Shown: positions 5,581 through 12,162 of the stretch, piece by piece
Position numbering within the stretch: the stretch's first letter is position 1
Layout of the letters: each line of letters begins with the position of its first letter
DNA from: CAZVUW01 sp964629825
GTDB taxonomy: Bacteria > Actinomycetota > Nitriliruptoria > Euzebyales > Egibacteraceae
Assembly (NCBI GenBank): GCA_964629825.1
Contig: CAZVUW010000078.1
Location: 1 to 15,839 of the forward strand
Direction of reading: 5' to 3'
DNA length: 15,839 bases
Translations under genes and position numbers: made by a program
The notes under the pieces: model-generated
What the model was told of the DNA's origin: nothing
The model's database searches: none
What the model saw: the letters and a program-made list of their open reading frames with translations, nothing else

Positions 5581-7086
5581 CTAGGACGCGCGCCCCTGCA
5601 GGAAGCGCACCAGTGTGCGGACCGGAACGCCGGTGCCACCGCGCGGCGTGTAGAACCCGTCGCCGTCGTCGCTGAAGGCGGGCCCCGCGATGTCCAGGTG
5701 GGCCCACGGCAGCCCGGCGGTGAACTCCTTCAGGAACAGCGCGGCGACGATCGTGCCGGCCTCCCCCGCCTTGCCGATGTTCTTGAGGTCGGCGACGTTG
5801 CTCTTGAGGTGGTCGCGGTAGTCCTCTACCAGCGGCAGCTCCCACAGCCCCTCGCCGGAGCTCTTGGCGGCGGCCAGCAGGTCCTCCACCAGTGCCGAGT
5901 CCGTCCCCATCAGGCCCGAGACCTTGTTGCCCAGCGCCACCACCTGCGCGCCGGTCAGGGTGGCGATGTCGATCAGGGCGTCCGGTGAGGACTCGGCGCC
6001 GTAGGCAAGGCCGTCCGCCAGGACCAGGCGGCCCTCGGCATCGGTGTTCATGACCTCGACGGTGGTCCCGCCCCGGTGCGTCAGCACATCGGAGACCCGG
6101 GTCGCGCTCCCGGAGGGCATGTTCTCGGCCAAGGCGCACAGGCCGGTGACCCGGATCTTCAGGCCGAGGGTCGCGACCGCCATCATCGCGCCGACCACCG
6201 CCGCCGCTCCGGCCATGTCGCTCTTCATCGTCATCATGGCGGTGGAGGGCTTGAGGGAGATCCCTCCGCTGTCGAAGGTGATGCCCTTGCCCACCAGCAC
6301 CACGTGCTGCTTGGCGCGCGCGGGCTCATAGGACAGCTCGACCAGACGCGGCGGGGCGCCGGAGCCCTGGCCGACGCCTAGGATCCCGCCGAAGCCGCCC
6401 TTGGCCAGGGCCTTCTCGTCGTGGATCTTCGCCTTGATGCCTGCTGCCTTGGCCAGCCCGACCATGCGCTCGGCCAGCACCGGCGGCCGCTTGTCGGCCG
6501 GCGGGGTGTTGACCAGATCCCGGGTGGTGCAGACCGCCTCGACGATGGCCGTCGCCGCCGCGACGCCGCGCTTGACCGCGGGACCGTCGACGCCCTCCCC
6601 CGCCAGGAACCGGATCGCGGCCAGGGACGGCTTGTCGTCGTCCTTGGTCCGATAGGCGGTGTAGGCGTAGGCGCCGAGCCCCGCCCCCTCCGCCATCGCC
6701 TGCGCGAGGTCCTGGCCGTCGGCCTCGGGTACTAGATCCTGCGGGACGACGATCGCCAGCGTCGAGTCCTTGGCCGCGTTGCGAGCGGCCGCGCCGGCGG
6801 CCTTGCGCAGGGCGTCGAGGGAGACCTTGTCACGCGCGCCGACGCCGATGACGAGCACCAGCGGCGCGCCCGCCCGTCCCCGCGTCGGGATGCGCGCGAC
6901 GCTGCCGGCGGCGCCCTCGAAGCGCAGCGCCGCCAGCTCGGCGGCGAGGTCGACGTCGATCGCCTGGCCGAGCCCCAGCGCGTCGGCACCGGGGACGCAG
7001 TCGGCGCCGTCCTTGGTGGCGAAGACGGCGATCGCGTCGGCCTTGGCCGCGGCCGGGGACTGCTTGGCGTACTCGAGGGTGGGCAT
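5581..7086 (-). CDS. pepA: Leucyl aminopeptidase, M17 family (PepA)
   Basis: This 501-residue cytosolic metallopeptidase removes N-terminal amino acids from peptides and usually works as a hexamer with two metal ions per active site. The N-terminal macro-like domain covers roughly residues 1-170 and the catalytic domain the rest. The signature NTDAEGRL is at 347-354. Expected metal and catalytic residues are all present: K267 and D272 in VGKGITFDSGG, K279, D290, D349, E351 and R353. The ATG at 7086 has an AAAGGA ribosome site about 7 nt upstream; an in-frame GTG 13 codons earlier overlaps the putative promoter. Length is normal for the family. It is transcribed alone and ends at the shared hairpin. 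Function is confident. Confidence 0.96.
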   Translation of the reverse strand: MPTLEYAKQSPAAAKADAIAVFATKDGADCVPGADALGLGQAIDVDLAAELAALRFEGAAGSVARIPTRGRAGAPLVLVIGVGARDKVSLDALRKAAGAAARNAAKDSTLAIVVPQDLVPEADGQDLAQAMAEGAGLGAYAYTAYRTKDDDKPSLAAIRFLAGEGVDGPAVKRGVAAATAIVEAVCTTRDLVNTPPADKRPPVLAERMVGLAKAAGIKAKIHDEKALAKGGFGGILGVGQGSGAPPRLVELSYEPARAKQHVVLVGKGITFDSGGISLKPSTAMMTMKSDMAGAAAVVGAMMAVATLGLKIRVTGLCALAENMPSGSATRVSDVLTHRGGTTVEVMNTDAEGRLVLADGLAYGAESSPDALIDIATLTGAQVVALGNKVSGLMGTDSALVEDLLAAAKSSGEGLWELPLVEDYRDHLKSNVADLKNIGKAGEAGTIVAALFLKEFTAGLPWAHLDIAGPAFSDDGDGFYTPRGGTGVPVRTLVRFLQGRAS

Positions 7087-7114
7087 GAGGGAGTCCTTTG
7101 GCTCGTGGCGCGGG

Positions 7115-7120
7115 AGTGTA
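7115..7120 (-). promoter_or_regulatory. Candidate -10 box of pepA
   Basis: On the minus strand this reads TACACT, preceded by GGC. It would start a transcript near 7108, about 22 nt before the pepA ATG, leaving room for the ribosome site. The same hexamer serves the divergent cupin gene 60 bp away. No -35 box is obvious. Confidence 0.5.
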
Positions 7121-7180
7121 GCCACCCCGCTCGGTGCGGCCCCTTGGCCGCCCGTGGGCAGAGCTGCCCTGCGCCATTAC

Positions 7181-7186
7181 TACACT
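7181..7186 (+). promoter_or_regulatory. Candidate -10 box for leaderless cupin mRNA
   Basis: TACACT ends 8 nt before the ATG at 7195, so transcription would begin at or one base before the start codon. A purine-rich AAGG directly abuts the ATG and is too close to act as a normal ribosome site. This supports leaderless initiation. Confidence 0.55.
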
Positions 7187-7194
7187 TGCCAAGG

Positions 7195-7641
7195 ATGAGC
7201 GATCCAACCTCCTTCGAGCCCACGGCTGTGGATCTGCGGGACTACGTCGAGTTCGACCTCGACGGGGCGCGCGGACGCCGTGTCTTCGCCACCGATGTCG
7301 TGGCGGTGGACCTGTCCTGCCTCGAGCCGAACCAGCAGATCGAGGCGCGCACCTTCCCGACGGCGGACGTGATCTACACCGTCCTCGGAGGCATCGCCTG
7401 GGTGGTCACCGACGACGCGGAGGTCACGCTGACCGCACTTCAGTCGGTGCTGATCCCCGCGGGGGTGCCGCACGGGCTGCGCAACGACTCACCGGATCCG
7501 CTCATCCTCCAGGTGGTCGTCAGCCCGCCCGACGAGGCTCCACCCACCACCTTCGGGCCGGCGGTCGAGCCGAGCCCCGGTGTGGGGACACCGCCGCCGG
7601 GACTGCTGGAGCGCTGGCGACGCGGGCGCAGCGCCGGGTGA
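7195..7641 (+). CDS. Cupin-domain protein with degenerate metal site
   Basis: This 148-residue protein is a single small cupin barrel, recognisable from CLEPNQQIEARTFPTADVIY (42-61), YTVLGGIAWVV (61-71) and LIPAGVPHGLRNDS (86-99). In typical metal-binding cupins the first motif carries HxH and a later Glu, and the second a His. Here the HxH positions appear to be R52 and F54 and the Glu is replaced (D58/V59), while H93 is kept. It may therefore bind a ligand without a metal or use a different site. The C-terminal 40 residues are proline-rich and end in a basic tail (LLERWRRGRSAG). ATG 7195 is preferred over the in-frame GTG 30 codons upstream because a TACACT box sits just before it. The symporter gene follows 21 bp later, so the two are probably co-transcribed. 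Confidence 0.8.
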   Translation: MSDPTSFEPTAVDLRDYVEFDLDGARGRRVFATDVVAVDLSCLEPNQQIEARTFPTADVIYTVLGGIAWVVTDDAEVTLTALQSVLIPAGVPHGLRNDSPDPLILQVVVSPPDEAPPTTFGPAVEPSPGVGTPPPGLLERWRRGRSAG

Positions 7642-7662
7642 GCTAGCCAAGGAGCCAACGCG

Positions 7663-9087
7663 ATGGTCGGCACAGGGGCGGGCGCCATGGTGCTCGTCGG
7701 GACTCTTGTGGTGTTCGCGCTGCTGGGGGTGTCGACGCGCACACGCGGGCTCGACGTCGAGACCTTCACCCTGGCGCGCGGCACCCAGCCGACCGGGGTT
7801 CTGGGGCTGTCGTTCCTGGCCTCGGGGATGGGGGCGTGGATCCTGTTCGCCCCGCCGCAGGTGGGCGCCCAGATCGGGCTGCTCGCCGTGGTCGGCTACG
7901 GCCTCGGGGCGGCCGCCCCCATCGCGCTGTTCGGCTTCCTGGGCGTTCGCATGCGCCGCATCGCCCCGGCGGGGGTGAGCCTCCCGGACTTCCTGCGCAC
8001 GCGCTTCGGGGCCGGCTTCCACCGCTACATCACGGGCGTGTCGCTGGCCTACATGCTGCTGTTCCTGACCGCCGAGCTGACCGGCGTGTCAGCCGTCGTG
8101 AGCATCCTGGCGGGCATCGACCCGCGGATCACGGTCCTGGCGGTGGCCGGTACGACGCTCGCCTACACGGCCTACGCGGGGCTTCCGGCCAGCCTGCGCA
8201 CCGACCGCTGGCAGGCGTGGCTGATCCTCGCGCTGCTCGCGGCGGCAGCGACGGCGATCGTCATCGGCGGCGAGGGCGAGATGTCGCAGACCGCCGTAGA
8301 GCCGCTGCTCGGCTTCTCCGAGCTCGGCCTCGAGGCGGCGGTGGCCCTGATCATCGCCGTGACCACGGCCAACCTGTTCCACCACGGCTACTGGCAGCGC
8401 GTGTGGGCGGCCAGGGACGACCGGTCCCTGCGCGCCGGTGCGCTCCTCGGGGCGGGCCTGTCGGTGCCAGTCGTCCTGGTGGTCGGCGGCCTCGGGGTGA
8501 TCGCCGCCGGCCGGATGCTCGACTTCGGCTCGCCGCCCACGCCGCTGTTCGCGCTGCTCACCGGTCTGCCGGCGCCGCTGATCCTGGCGGTCCTGGTGCT
8601 GGCGCTCGCGCTGGTCTGCTCGTCGGTCGACACCCTCGAGAACGGGCTGGCCGCCCTGATCGCGGCCGAGCGGCCCGACCTGCCGCTGTCCCGCGCGCGC
8701 CTGCTGACCATGCTCGCGATGGCGCCGGCCGTGCTGTTCGCGCTGCAGGGCTACGACGTCCTGCGGCTGTTCCTGATCGCCGACCTGCTGTGCGCTGCCA
8801 CCGCGGTGCCCGCCATGCTGGGGCTGTGGGGCCGCGCCACGACGGGTGGAGCGCTGGCCGGCAGCATCGCAGGGCTGGTCGGCGCCCTGACGAGCGCCAT
8901 CCTCACCGGCGGCTCGCTGACGGAGGGCTTGAGCAGGGTGACGTTCCCGGCAGCGGCCCCGACCCTGCCGGAGTTCGCCGGTGCCCTGGTCGCCTCGACC
9001 GCGGTGGCCGTGGGTGCCGCGCTGGTGAGCCGCCGCCCCACCGGGACCGCCGCCTCGGACCTTGCCGTGCGGGAGGGGAGGCGCTGA
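7663..9087 (+). CDS. Sodium/solute symporter (SSS family)
   Basis: This 474-residue inner-membrane transporter has about 13 hydrophobic segments and belongs to the SSS family, which couples Na+ entry to uptake of amino acids, urea, sugars or organic acids. Family marks include LSFLASGMGAWILFAPP (49-65) in the second core helix, YTAYAGLPASLRTDRWQ (168-184), YWQRVWAARDD (243-253), and LVCSSVDTLENG (317-328), whose serines correspond to the region of the Na2 site. The ATG at 7663 has an AAGGAG ribosome site near 7650. The gene follows the cupin by 21 bp, and its TGA overlaps the ATG of the next thioesterase-like gene (TGATG at 9085-9089), so the three genes form one unit. The substrate cannot be assigned; the neighbours suggest an acid converted to an acyl-CoA. 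Confidence 0.88.
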   Translation: MVGTGAGAMVLVGTLVVFALLGVSTRTRGLDVETFTLARGTQPTGVLGLSFLASGMGAWILFAPPQVGAQIGLLAVVGYGLGAAAPIALFGFLGVRMRRIAPAGVSLPDFLRTRFGAGFHRYITGVSLAYMLLFLTAELTGVSAVVSILAGIDPRITVLAVAGTTLAYTAYAGLPASLRTDRWQAWLILALLAAAATAIVIGGEGEMSQTAVEPLLGFSELGLEAAVALIIAVTTANLFHHGYWQRVWAARDDRSLRAGALLGAGLSVPVVLVVGGLGVIAAGRMLDFGSPPTPLFALLTGLPAPLILAVLVLALALVCSSVDTLENGLAALIAAERPDLPLSRARLLTMLAMAPAVLFALQGYDVLRLFLIADLLCAATAVPAMLGLWGRATTGGALAGSIAGLVGALTSAILTGGSLTEGLSRVTFPAAAPTLPEFAGALVASTAVAVGAALVSRRPTGTAASDLAVREGRR

Positions 9088-9515
9088 TGCGACCTGGTCC
9101 GGAGATCGGCGAGAGCGCGACTATGTCCGTCACCGTCACCGCGGACATGACGGCCAGGTTCGACGACGAGGACGTGCACCCCGTGTACGGCACGGCCTCG
9201 CTCGTCCGCCACCTCGAGCAGGTCAGCCGGCGGCTTCTGGTCCCCCACCTCGAGCCCGACGAGGAGGGCGTCGGCGCGGCCATCGCCGTTGAGCAGCTGG
9301 TGCCGGTGAAGGTCGGTGAGACCGTCGAGCTGACCGCCACGGTCACGGAGGTGACCCGCCGCCGCCTGGTGACCGAGGTGGTCGCCCGGCACCGCGGTGA
9401 GGTGACCGCCCGCGGCTCCTTCACCCAGGTGTGCGTCGACCTGAAGGCGTGGCGGGCACGCGCCGGCCTCGACGTGGCAGACGTTGACAACGCGGACCGA
9501 GGCGTTACACCCTAG
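9087..9515 (+). CDS. FlK-like hotdog protein lacking the family histidine
   Basis: This 142-residue single hotdog-domain protein is of the same family as the one at 3248. VYGTASLVRHLEQVSRRLL (33-51) matches the active-site helix, with T36 and E44 at the FlK threonine and glutamate positions, and SFTQVCVDL (111-119) is the last strand. The third catalytic residue of FlK, a histidine in a pattern like HLAPTPVG, is Q70 here (VEQLVPVKVGE). Catalysis may therefore be altered, or the protein may bind acyl-CoA without hydrolysing it. The ATG at 9087 overlaps the symporter stop and has a strong GGGAGGGGAGG site at 9071-9081; an internal ATG at 9123 is less likely. The paaX-like regulator gene follows 49 bp after the stop. 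Substrate unknown. Confidence 0.82.
   Translation: MRPGPEIGESATMSVTVTADMTARFDDEDVHPVYGTASLVRHLEQVSRRLLVPHLEPDEEGVGAAIAVEQLVPVKVGETVELTATVTEVTRRRLVTEVVARHRGEVTARGSFTQVCVDLKAWRARAGLDVADVDNADRGVTP
9484..9511 (+). promoter_or_regulatory. Candidate promoter of the paaX-like gene
   Basis: TTGACA at 9484-9489 and TACACC at 9506-9511 are separated by 16 nt. The -35 box is a perfect consensus, which is rare in this GC-rich window. It lies within the 3' end of the thioesterase-like gene and could drive the regulator separately from the transporter operon. The -10 box lacks the final T, so this is tentative. Confidence 0.4.
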
Positions 9516-9564
9516 CGGGCCCATCCGCAGCGCCCGTCACACGTGGAGCGGGCAGGAAGACGAC

Positions 9565-10419
9565 GTGCGCGCCCGATCAGCGCTGTTCACCCTCTTCGGA
9601 GATGTGGTCCGCCCCTGCGGCGGAGAGGCGTGGCTGCCCACGCTGACCGCGTGCATGCAGGCCCTCGGGTTCACCTCGGAGGCCACGCGAACGGCCCTGC
9701 ATCGCATGGCTGCCGAGGGCTGGGTGACGCAGCGGCGATCCGGCCGCTACGCCGCCTACCGCCTGACCCCCCGCGGGATCGACCGCCTGGAGGAGGCGGC
9801 CGCCCGCATCTATCGGCTCCGCGCGCTCGACTGGGACGGGCGCTGGCGGCTGCTCGTGCTGGCCGGCCAGCCGGCGCGGACCAGCCCCGACCTGAGCCGC
9901 GCGCTCAGCTGGAGCGGCTACGGACGCCTGGCGAGCGGCAGCTGGGTGAGCCCGCACCCGCACCCCGACGGACTCGGTGAGCTGCTCGCCCAGCACGGCC
10001 AGGAGGACGCCTACCGCTTCACCACCGCGGCTCGCGAGGGCTCCGCCGCGGAGGATCGCCGCATCGTCGCCACCGCGTGGGACCTTGGTGAGCTGGCCAA
10101 CGCCCAGGCCGCCTTCATCGAGCGCTGGCGCAAGCCGCGGGCGCCCGAGGCCCCCGCGGACGCGTTCCGCGAGCGCATCGAGCTGGTCCACCACTGGCGC
10201 TCGTTCCTGTTCCTCGACCCGGGTCTGCCGCGCCAGCTGCTGCCGCCGGACTGGCTCGGCGAGCGCGCGGTCGCCGTGTTCCGGGCGCGCTACGAGGAGC
10301 TCGCGCCCGCCTCGTGGTCGTTCGTGGACGAGGTCGCCGCCCGCGGGCCCGGCGGCGCGGGCGCCCTGACGCGCTTCCAGCCGGCGAGCCCCTTCGCCCT
10401 CGGCCTCGACCCCGACTAG
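9565..10419 (+). CDS. PaaX family transcriptional repressor
   Basis: This 284-residue protein is a PaaX-type regulator; the best known member represses phenylacetate degradation genes and is released by phenylacetyl-CoA. The N-terminal winged helix spans roughly residues 1-75: RARSALFTLFGDVVRPCGGE, then ATRTALHRMAAEGWVTQRRS, then YAAYRLTPRG. The PaaX-like central and C-terminal domains follow, with WRLLVLAG and ERIELVHHWRSFLFLDPGLP. GTG 9565 is chosen because AGGA at 9554-9557 sits 7 nt upstream and the protein then begins at the conserved segment. An in-frame TTG at 9484 would overlap the previous gene and a TTGACA box. No phenylacetate genes are in the window, so the effector may be another acyl-CoA, perhaps linked to the transporter and thioesterase-like protein upstream. 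Confidence 0.85.
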   Translation: MRARSALFTLFGDVVRPCGGEAWLPTLTACMQALGFTSEATRTALHRMAAEGWVTQRRSGRYAAYRLTPRGIDRLEEAAARIYRLRALDWDGRWRLLVLAGQPARTSPDLSRALSWSGYGRLASGSWVSPHPHPDGLGELLAQHGQEDAYRFTTAAREGSAAEDRRIVATAWDLGELANAQAAFIERWRKPRAPEAPADAFRERIELVHHWRSFLFLDPGLPRQLLPPDWLGERAVAVFRARYEELAPASWSFVDEVAARGPGGAGALTRFQPASPFALGLDPD

Positions 10420-10424
10420 CGGCC

Positions 10425-10430
10425 TAGTCT
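10425..10430 (+). promoter_or_regulatory. Candidate -10 box for leaderless DUF3151 mRNA
   Basis: TAGTCT ends exactly 7 nt before the ATG at 10438. The gap before the gene is only 18 bp and holds no ribosome site, so a leaderless transcript starting at the ATG is the simplest reading. Confidence 0.6.
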
Positions 10431-10437
10431 TGAGCCC

Positions 10438-10872
10438 ATGAACCTGCCGCTGCACGGAGTGCCCGACACCCACCTCGATCCGCCGCCCGACGCCGCGGCC
10501 GACGCTCTCGCCGCCGCTCTGGAGCGGCCGGCGCAGGAGCGGCCCGCCGCGCTGCGCGCGGTGGCGGCCGAGCACCCGACCTTCCTCGACGCCTGGGCGC
10601 GCCTGTCCGACCAGGCGCTTGCCGACGGCGATGCGGTCGCGGCGTACGCGTTCGCCCGCACCGGCTACCACCGCGGCCTTGACGCGATCCGGCGCGCCGG
10701 CTGGCGCGGCCAGGGCGCGGTGCCGTGGCGCCACGAGCCGAATCGCGGGTTCCTGCGGGCCGTTCACGCCCTGCTGCGCGCCTCGGAGGCGATCGGCGAG
10801 CAGGACGAGGTCACCCGCCTTCGGGATTTCCTCCTCCAGCTCGACCCGGATGACGCCCTGCGGGTCGGCTGA
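10438..10872 (+). CDS. DUF3151 family protein
   Basis: This 144-residue soluble protein matches DUF3151, an actinobacterial family of unknown function. The diagnostic block is AYAFARTGYHRGLDAIRRAG (70-89), then WRGQGAVPWRHEPNRGFLRA (90-109), followed by a helix and the C-terminal LRDFLLQLDPDD. The family is mostly alpha-helical, and the alternating helices resemble TPR-like packing, although no repeat consensus is obvious. The ATG is supported by a TAGTCT box 7 nt upstream, and the length is as expected. It has no operon partner: the PaaX-like gene ends 18 bp before it on the same strand, and the SRPBCC gene converges on it with a 3-nt gap. Its presence is the best taxonomic hint of an actinobacterium in the window. 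Confidence 0.9.
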   Translation: MNLPLHGVPDTHLDPPPDAAADALAAALERPAQERPAALRAVAAEHPTFLDAWARLSDQALADGDAVAAYAFARTGYHRGLDAIRRAGWRGQGAVPWRHEPNRGFLRAVHALLRASEAIGEQDEVTRLRDFLLQLDPDDALRVG

Positions 10873-10875
10873 CAC

Positions 10876-11331
10876 CTACGGTCGCACCGCCTGTGACTCG
10901 CACAGGCGCTTGAGGTTGCCGATAGACCGCCGGAACGTCCGCCGCACGAACGGCACCACCAGCAGCGTCGCCCCGAGCTCCCCGACGGGCCCCAGGGGCG
11001 GGTCCAGCTCCTCCCACCAGGTGAAGTGCACCCCCCAGTCGGTCGGCAGCAGCTCGAAGGCGCCGACGCCGCGCACCAGCGGACCCAGGTGGCGCACGCC
11101 GATGACGCGGCTCTCGTCCCACTCGATCGTCTCCATGCGATCCATGACGACGAAGCCGGCGAGATCGGTCAGGCAGTCGAGCACGACTCCGACGCCCTCG
11201 CGGTGGTCGGAGGTCACCTCCACGGAGCGGGCGTCGACCATCCACGTGGGCTGCGCCTCCCAGTCCGTCAGCACGGCCCAAACCCGCTCGGGGGACGCCT
11301 CGATGTGGGTCATGACCTCGATGCGTGCCAC
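10876..11331 (-). CDS. SRPBCC (START/Bet v 1-like) family protein
   Basis: This 151-residue protein has the helix-grip fold of the polyketide cyclase/dehydrase group, whose members bind hydrophobic ligands in a deep cavity. The start VMTHIEASPERVWAVLTDWE (6-25), followed by QPTWMVDARSVEV, is typical of the family, and the long C-terminal helix is VRRTFRRSIGNLKRLCES. Several Trp residues (WEELDPP, FTWWEE) line the later strands. GTG 11331 is chosen for the AGGAAGGG ribosome site 7 nt or so upstream. The last codons contain an inverted repeat that may terminate the opposing DUF3151 transcript. It diverges from the alpha/beta hydrolase gene with 57 bp between starts. Ligand and role are unknown; such proteins are common and versatile. 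Confidence 0.82.
   Translation of the reverse strand: MARIEVMTHIEASPERVWAVLTDWEAQPTWMVDARSVEVTSDHREGVGVVLDCLTDLAGFVVMDRMETIEWDESRVIGVRHLGPLVRGVGAFELLPTDWGVHFTWWEELDPPLGPVGELGATLLVVPFVRRTFRRSIGNLKRLCESQAVRP
10888..10908. terminator. Perfect 8-bp hairpin inside the SRPBCC coding end
   Basis: CGCCTGTG (10888-10895) and CACAGGCG (10901-10908) pair perfectly around a 5-nt loop. The hairpin starts 16 nt after the DUF3151 stop and encodes part of the C-terminal end of the opposing protein. No T-tract follows. It is a plausible terminator for the plus-strand transcript. Confidence 0.45.
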
Positions 11332-11375
11332 AGGCCACCCTTCCTGCCTGGCGTCGGAGGCGGCGGCGGGTCCGC

Positions 11376-11381
11376 TAGCCT
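11376..11381 (+). promoter_or_regulatory. Candidate -10 box for leaderless hydrolase mRNA
   Basis: TAGCCT ends exactly 7 nt before the ATG at 11389, the same spacing as for the DUF3151 gene. The intervening GTGCGCC contains no ribosome site. This supports leaderless initiation. Confidence 0.6.
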
Positions 11382-11388
11382 GTGCGCC

Positions 11389-12162
11389 ATGTTCATAGAC
11401 CTCAACGGCGTCCGTCACCACTACGTCAGCAAGGGTGAGGGTCCCCCGGTCGTGCTCGTTCACGCCCTGGGCGGCAGCCTGCACTCCTGGTACGGGGTGA
11501 TGGAGAACCTCGCCATGCACCACCACGTGGTCGCGCTGGACCTGCGCGGCCACGGCCGCAGCGCCACCGCCAGCGGCAAGCTGTCGATCCCCGTCTTCGC
11601 CGACGACGTGGCCGCGCTGATCGCGGCGCTCGAGCTGCCGGCGGTGACCCTGGTCGGCCATTCCATGGGCACGCTGGTGGCGCAGCACCTCGCCTCCACT
11701 CAGCCCGAGTTGGTCGACAACCTGGTCCTTGTCGGCGGCATCAGCTGGTTCGAGCCGCCGCTGCGCAAGGCATACGAGAAGCGCGCGGAGGTGGTCGAGG
11801 CCGAGGGCCTCGACGCCGTGGTCGACGAGTGGCTGCCCGGCGCGCTCGCCCCCAGCACGCACGCCAAGCTGCCCCAGCTGGCGGGTCTGCTGCGCGACCT
11901 GTTCCTGCGCAACGACCCGACCAGCTACGCCAAGGCCTGCCGCGCCATCGCCAACGCCCCGAAGATCGCCCGCGACCGGATCGGCCAGCCGACCCTCCTG
12001 CTGGTCGGCGACCACGACCGCTCCACCCCCATCGCCATGAGCGAGGAGCTGCACGCCGAGATCCCCGTATCGCGCGTCCGCGTCATCCCATCCTCGGCGC
12101 ACTGGGCCCTGCTGGAGCAGCCCGACTTCATCGCCTCGGCGATCCTGGAGTTCCTCACCTAG
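11389..12162 (+). CDS. Alpha/beta hydrolase fold protein
   Basis: This 257-residue cytoplasmic enzyme resembles the group containing 3-oxoadipate enol-lactonase and related esterases. The nucleophile is S92 in GHSMG (90-94), the acid is probably D210 in GDHDRSTP, and the base is H238 in SSAHWALLEQP. The oxyanion-hole segment VLVHALGGSLHSW (22-34) has HA where HG is common. DLRGHGRS at 51-58 is typical of the family, and a helical cap lies at roughly 118-190. The ATG is supported by a TAGCCT box 7 nt upstream, and the length is normal. Its last 8 bp overlap the end of the convergent RDD gene. The substrate is not predictable; ring-cleavage lactones or esters are possible but no supporting pathway is present. 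Confidence 0.9.
   Translation: MFIDLNGVRHHYVSKGEGPPVVLVHALGGSLHSWYGVMENLAMHHHVVALDLRGHGRSATASGKLSIPVFADDVAALIAALELPAVTLVGHSMGTLVAQHLASTQPELVDNLVLVGGISWFEPPLRKAYEKRAEVVEAEGLDAVVDEWLPGALAPSTHAKLPQLAGLLRDLFLRNDPTSYAKACRAIANAPKIARDRIGQPTLLLVGDHDRSTPIAMSEELHAEIPVSRVRVIPSSAHWALLEQPDFIASAILEFLT

Noticed and set aside
7836..9086. Open plus-strand frame running into the thioesterase-like gene from within the symporter gene
   Set aside because: It is the +1 shadow of a membrane protein, rich in Arg and Gly. Only the part from the ATG at 9087, with its own strong ribosome site, reads as a real protein.
9577..10875. A 432-codon open frame on the minus strand spanning the PaaX and DUF3151 genes
   Set aside because: It is opposite two clearly conserved genes, is low-complexity and Arg/Gly/Ala-rich, and shows no domain. 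Long antisense frames are expected at this GC content.
12130..12143. ATCGC-CTCG-GCGAT inverted repeat near the RDD stop as a terminator
   Set aside because: The stem is only 5 bp, which is common by chance in this sequence. The same applies to the GGCGC/GCGCC repeat at 13998-14010.
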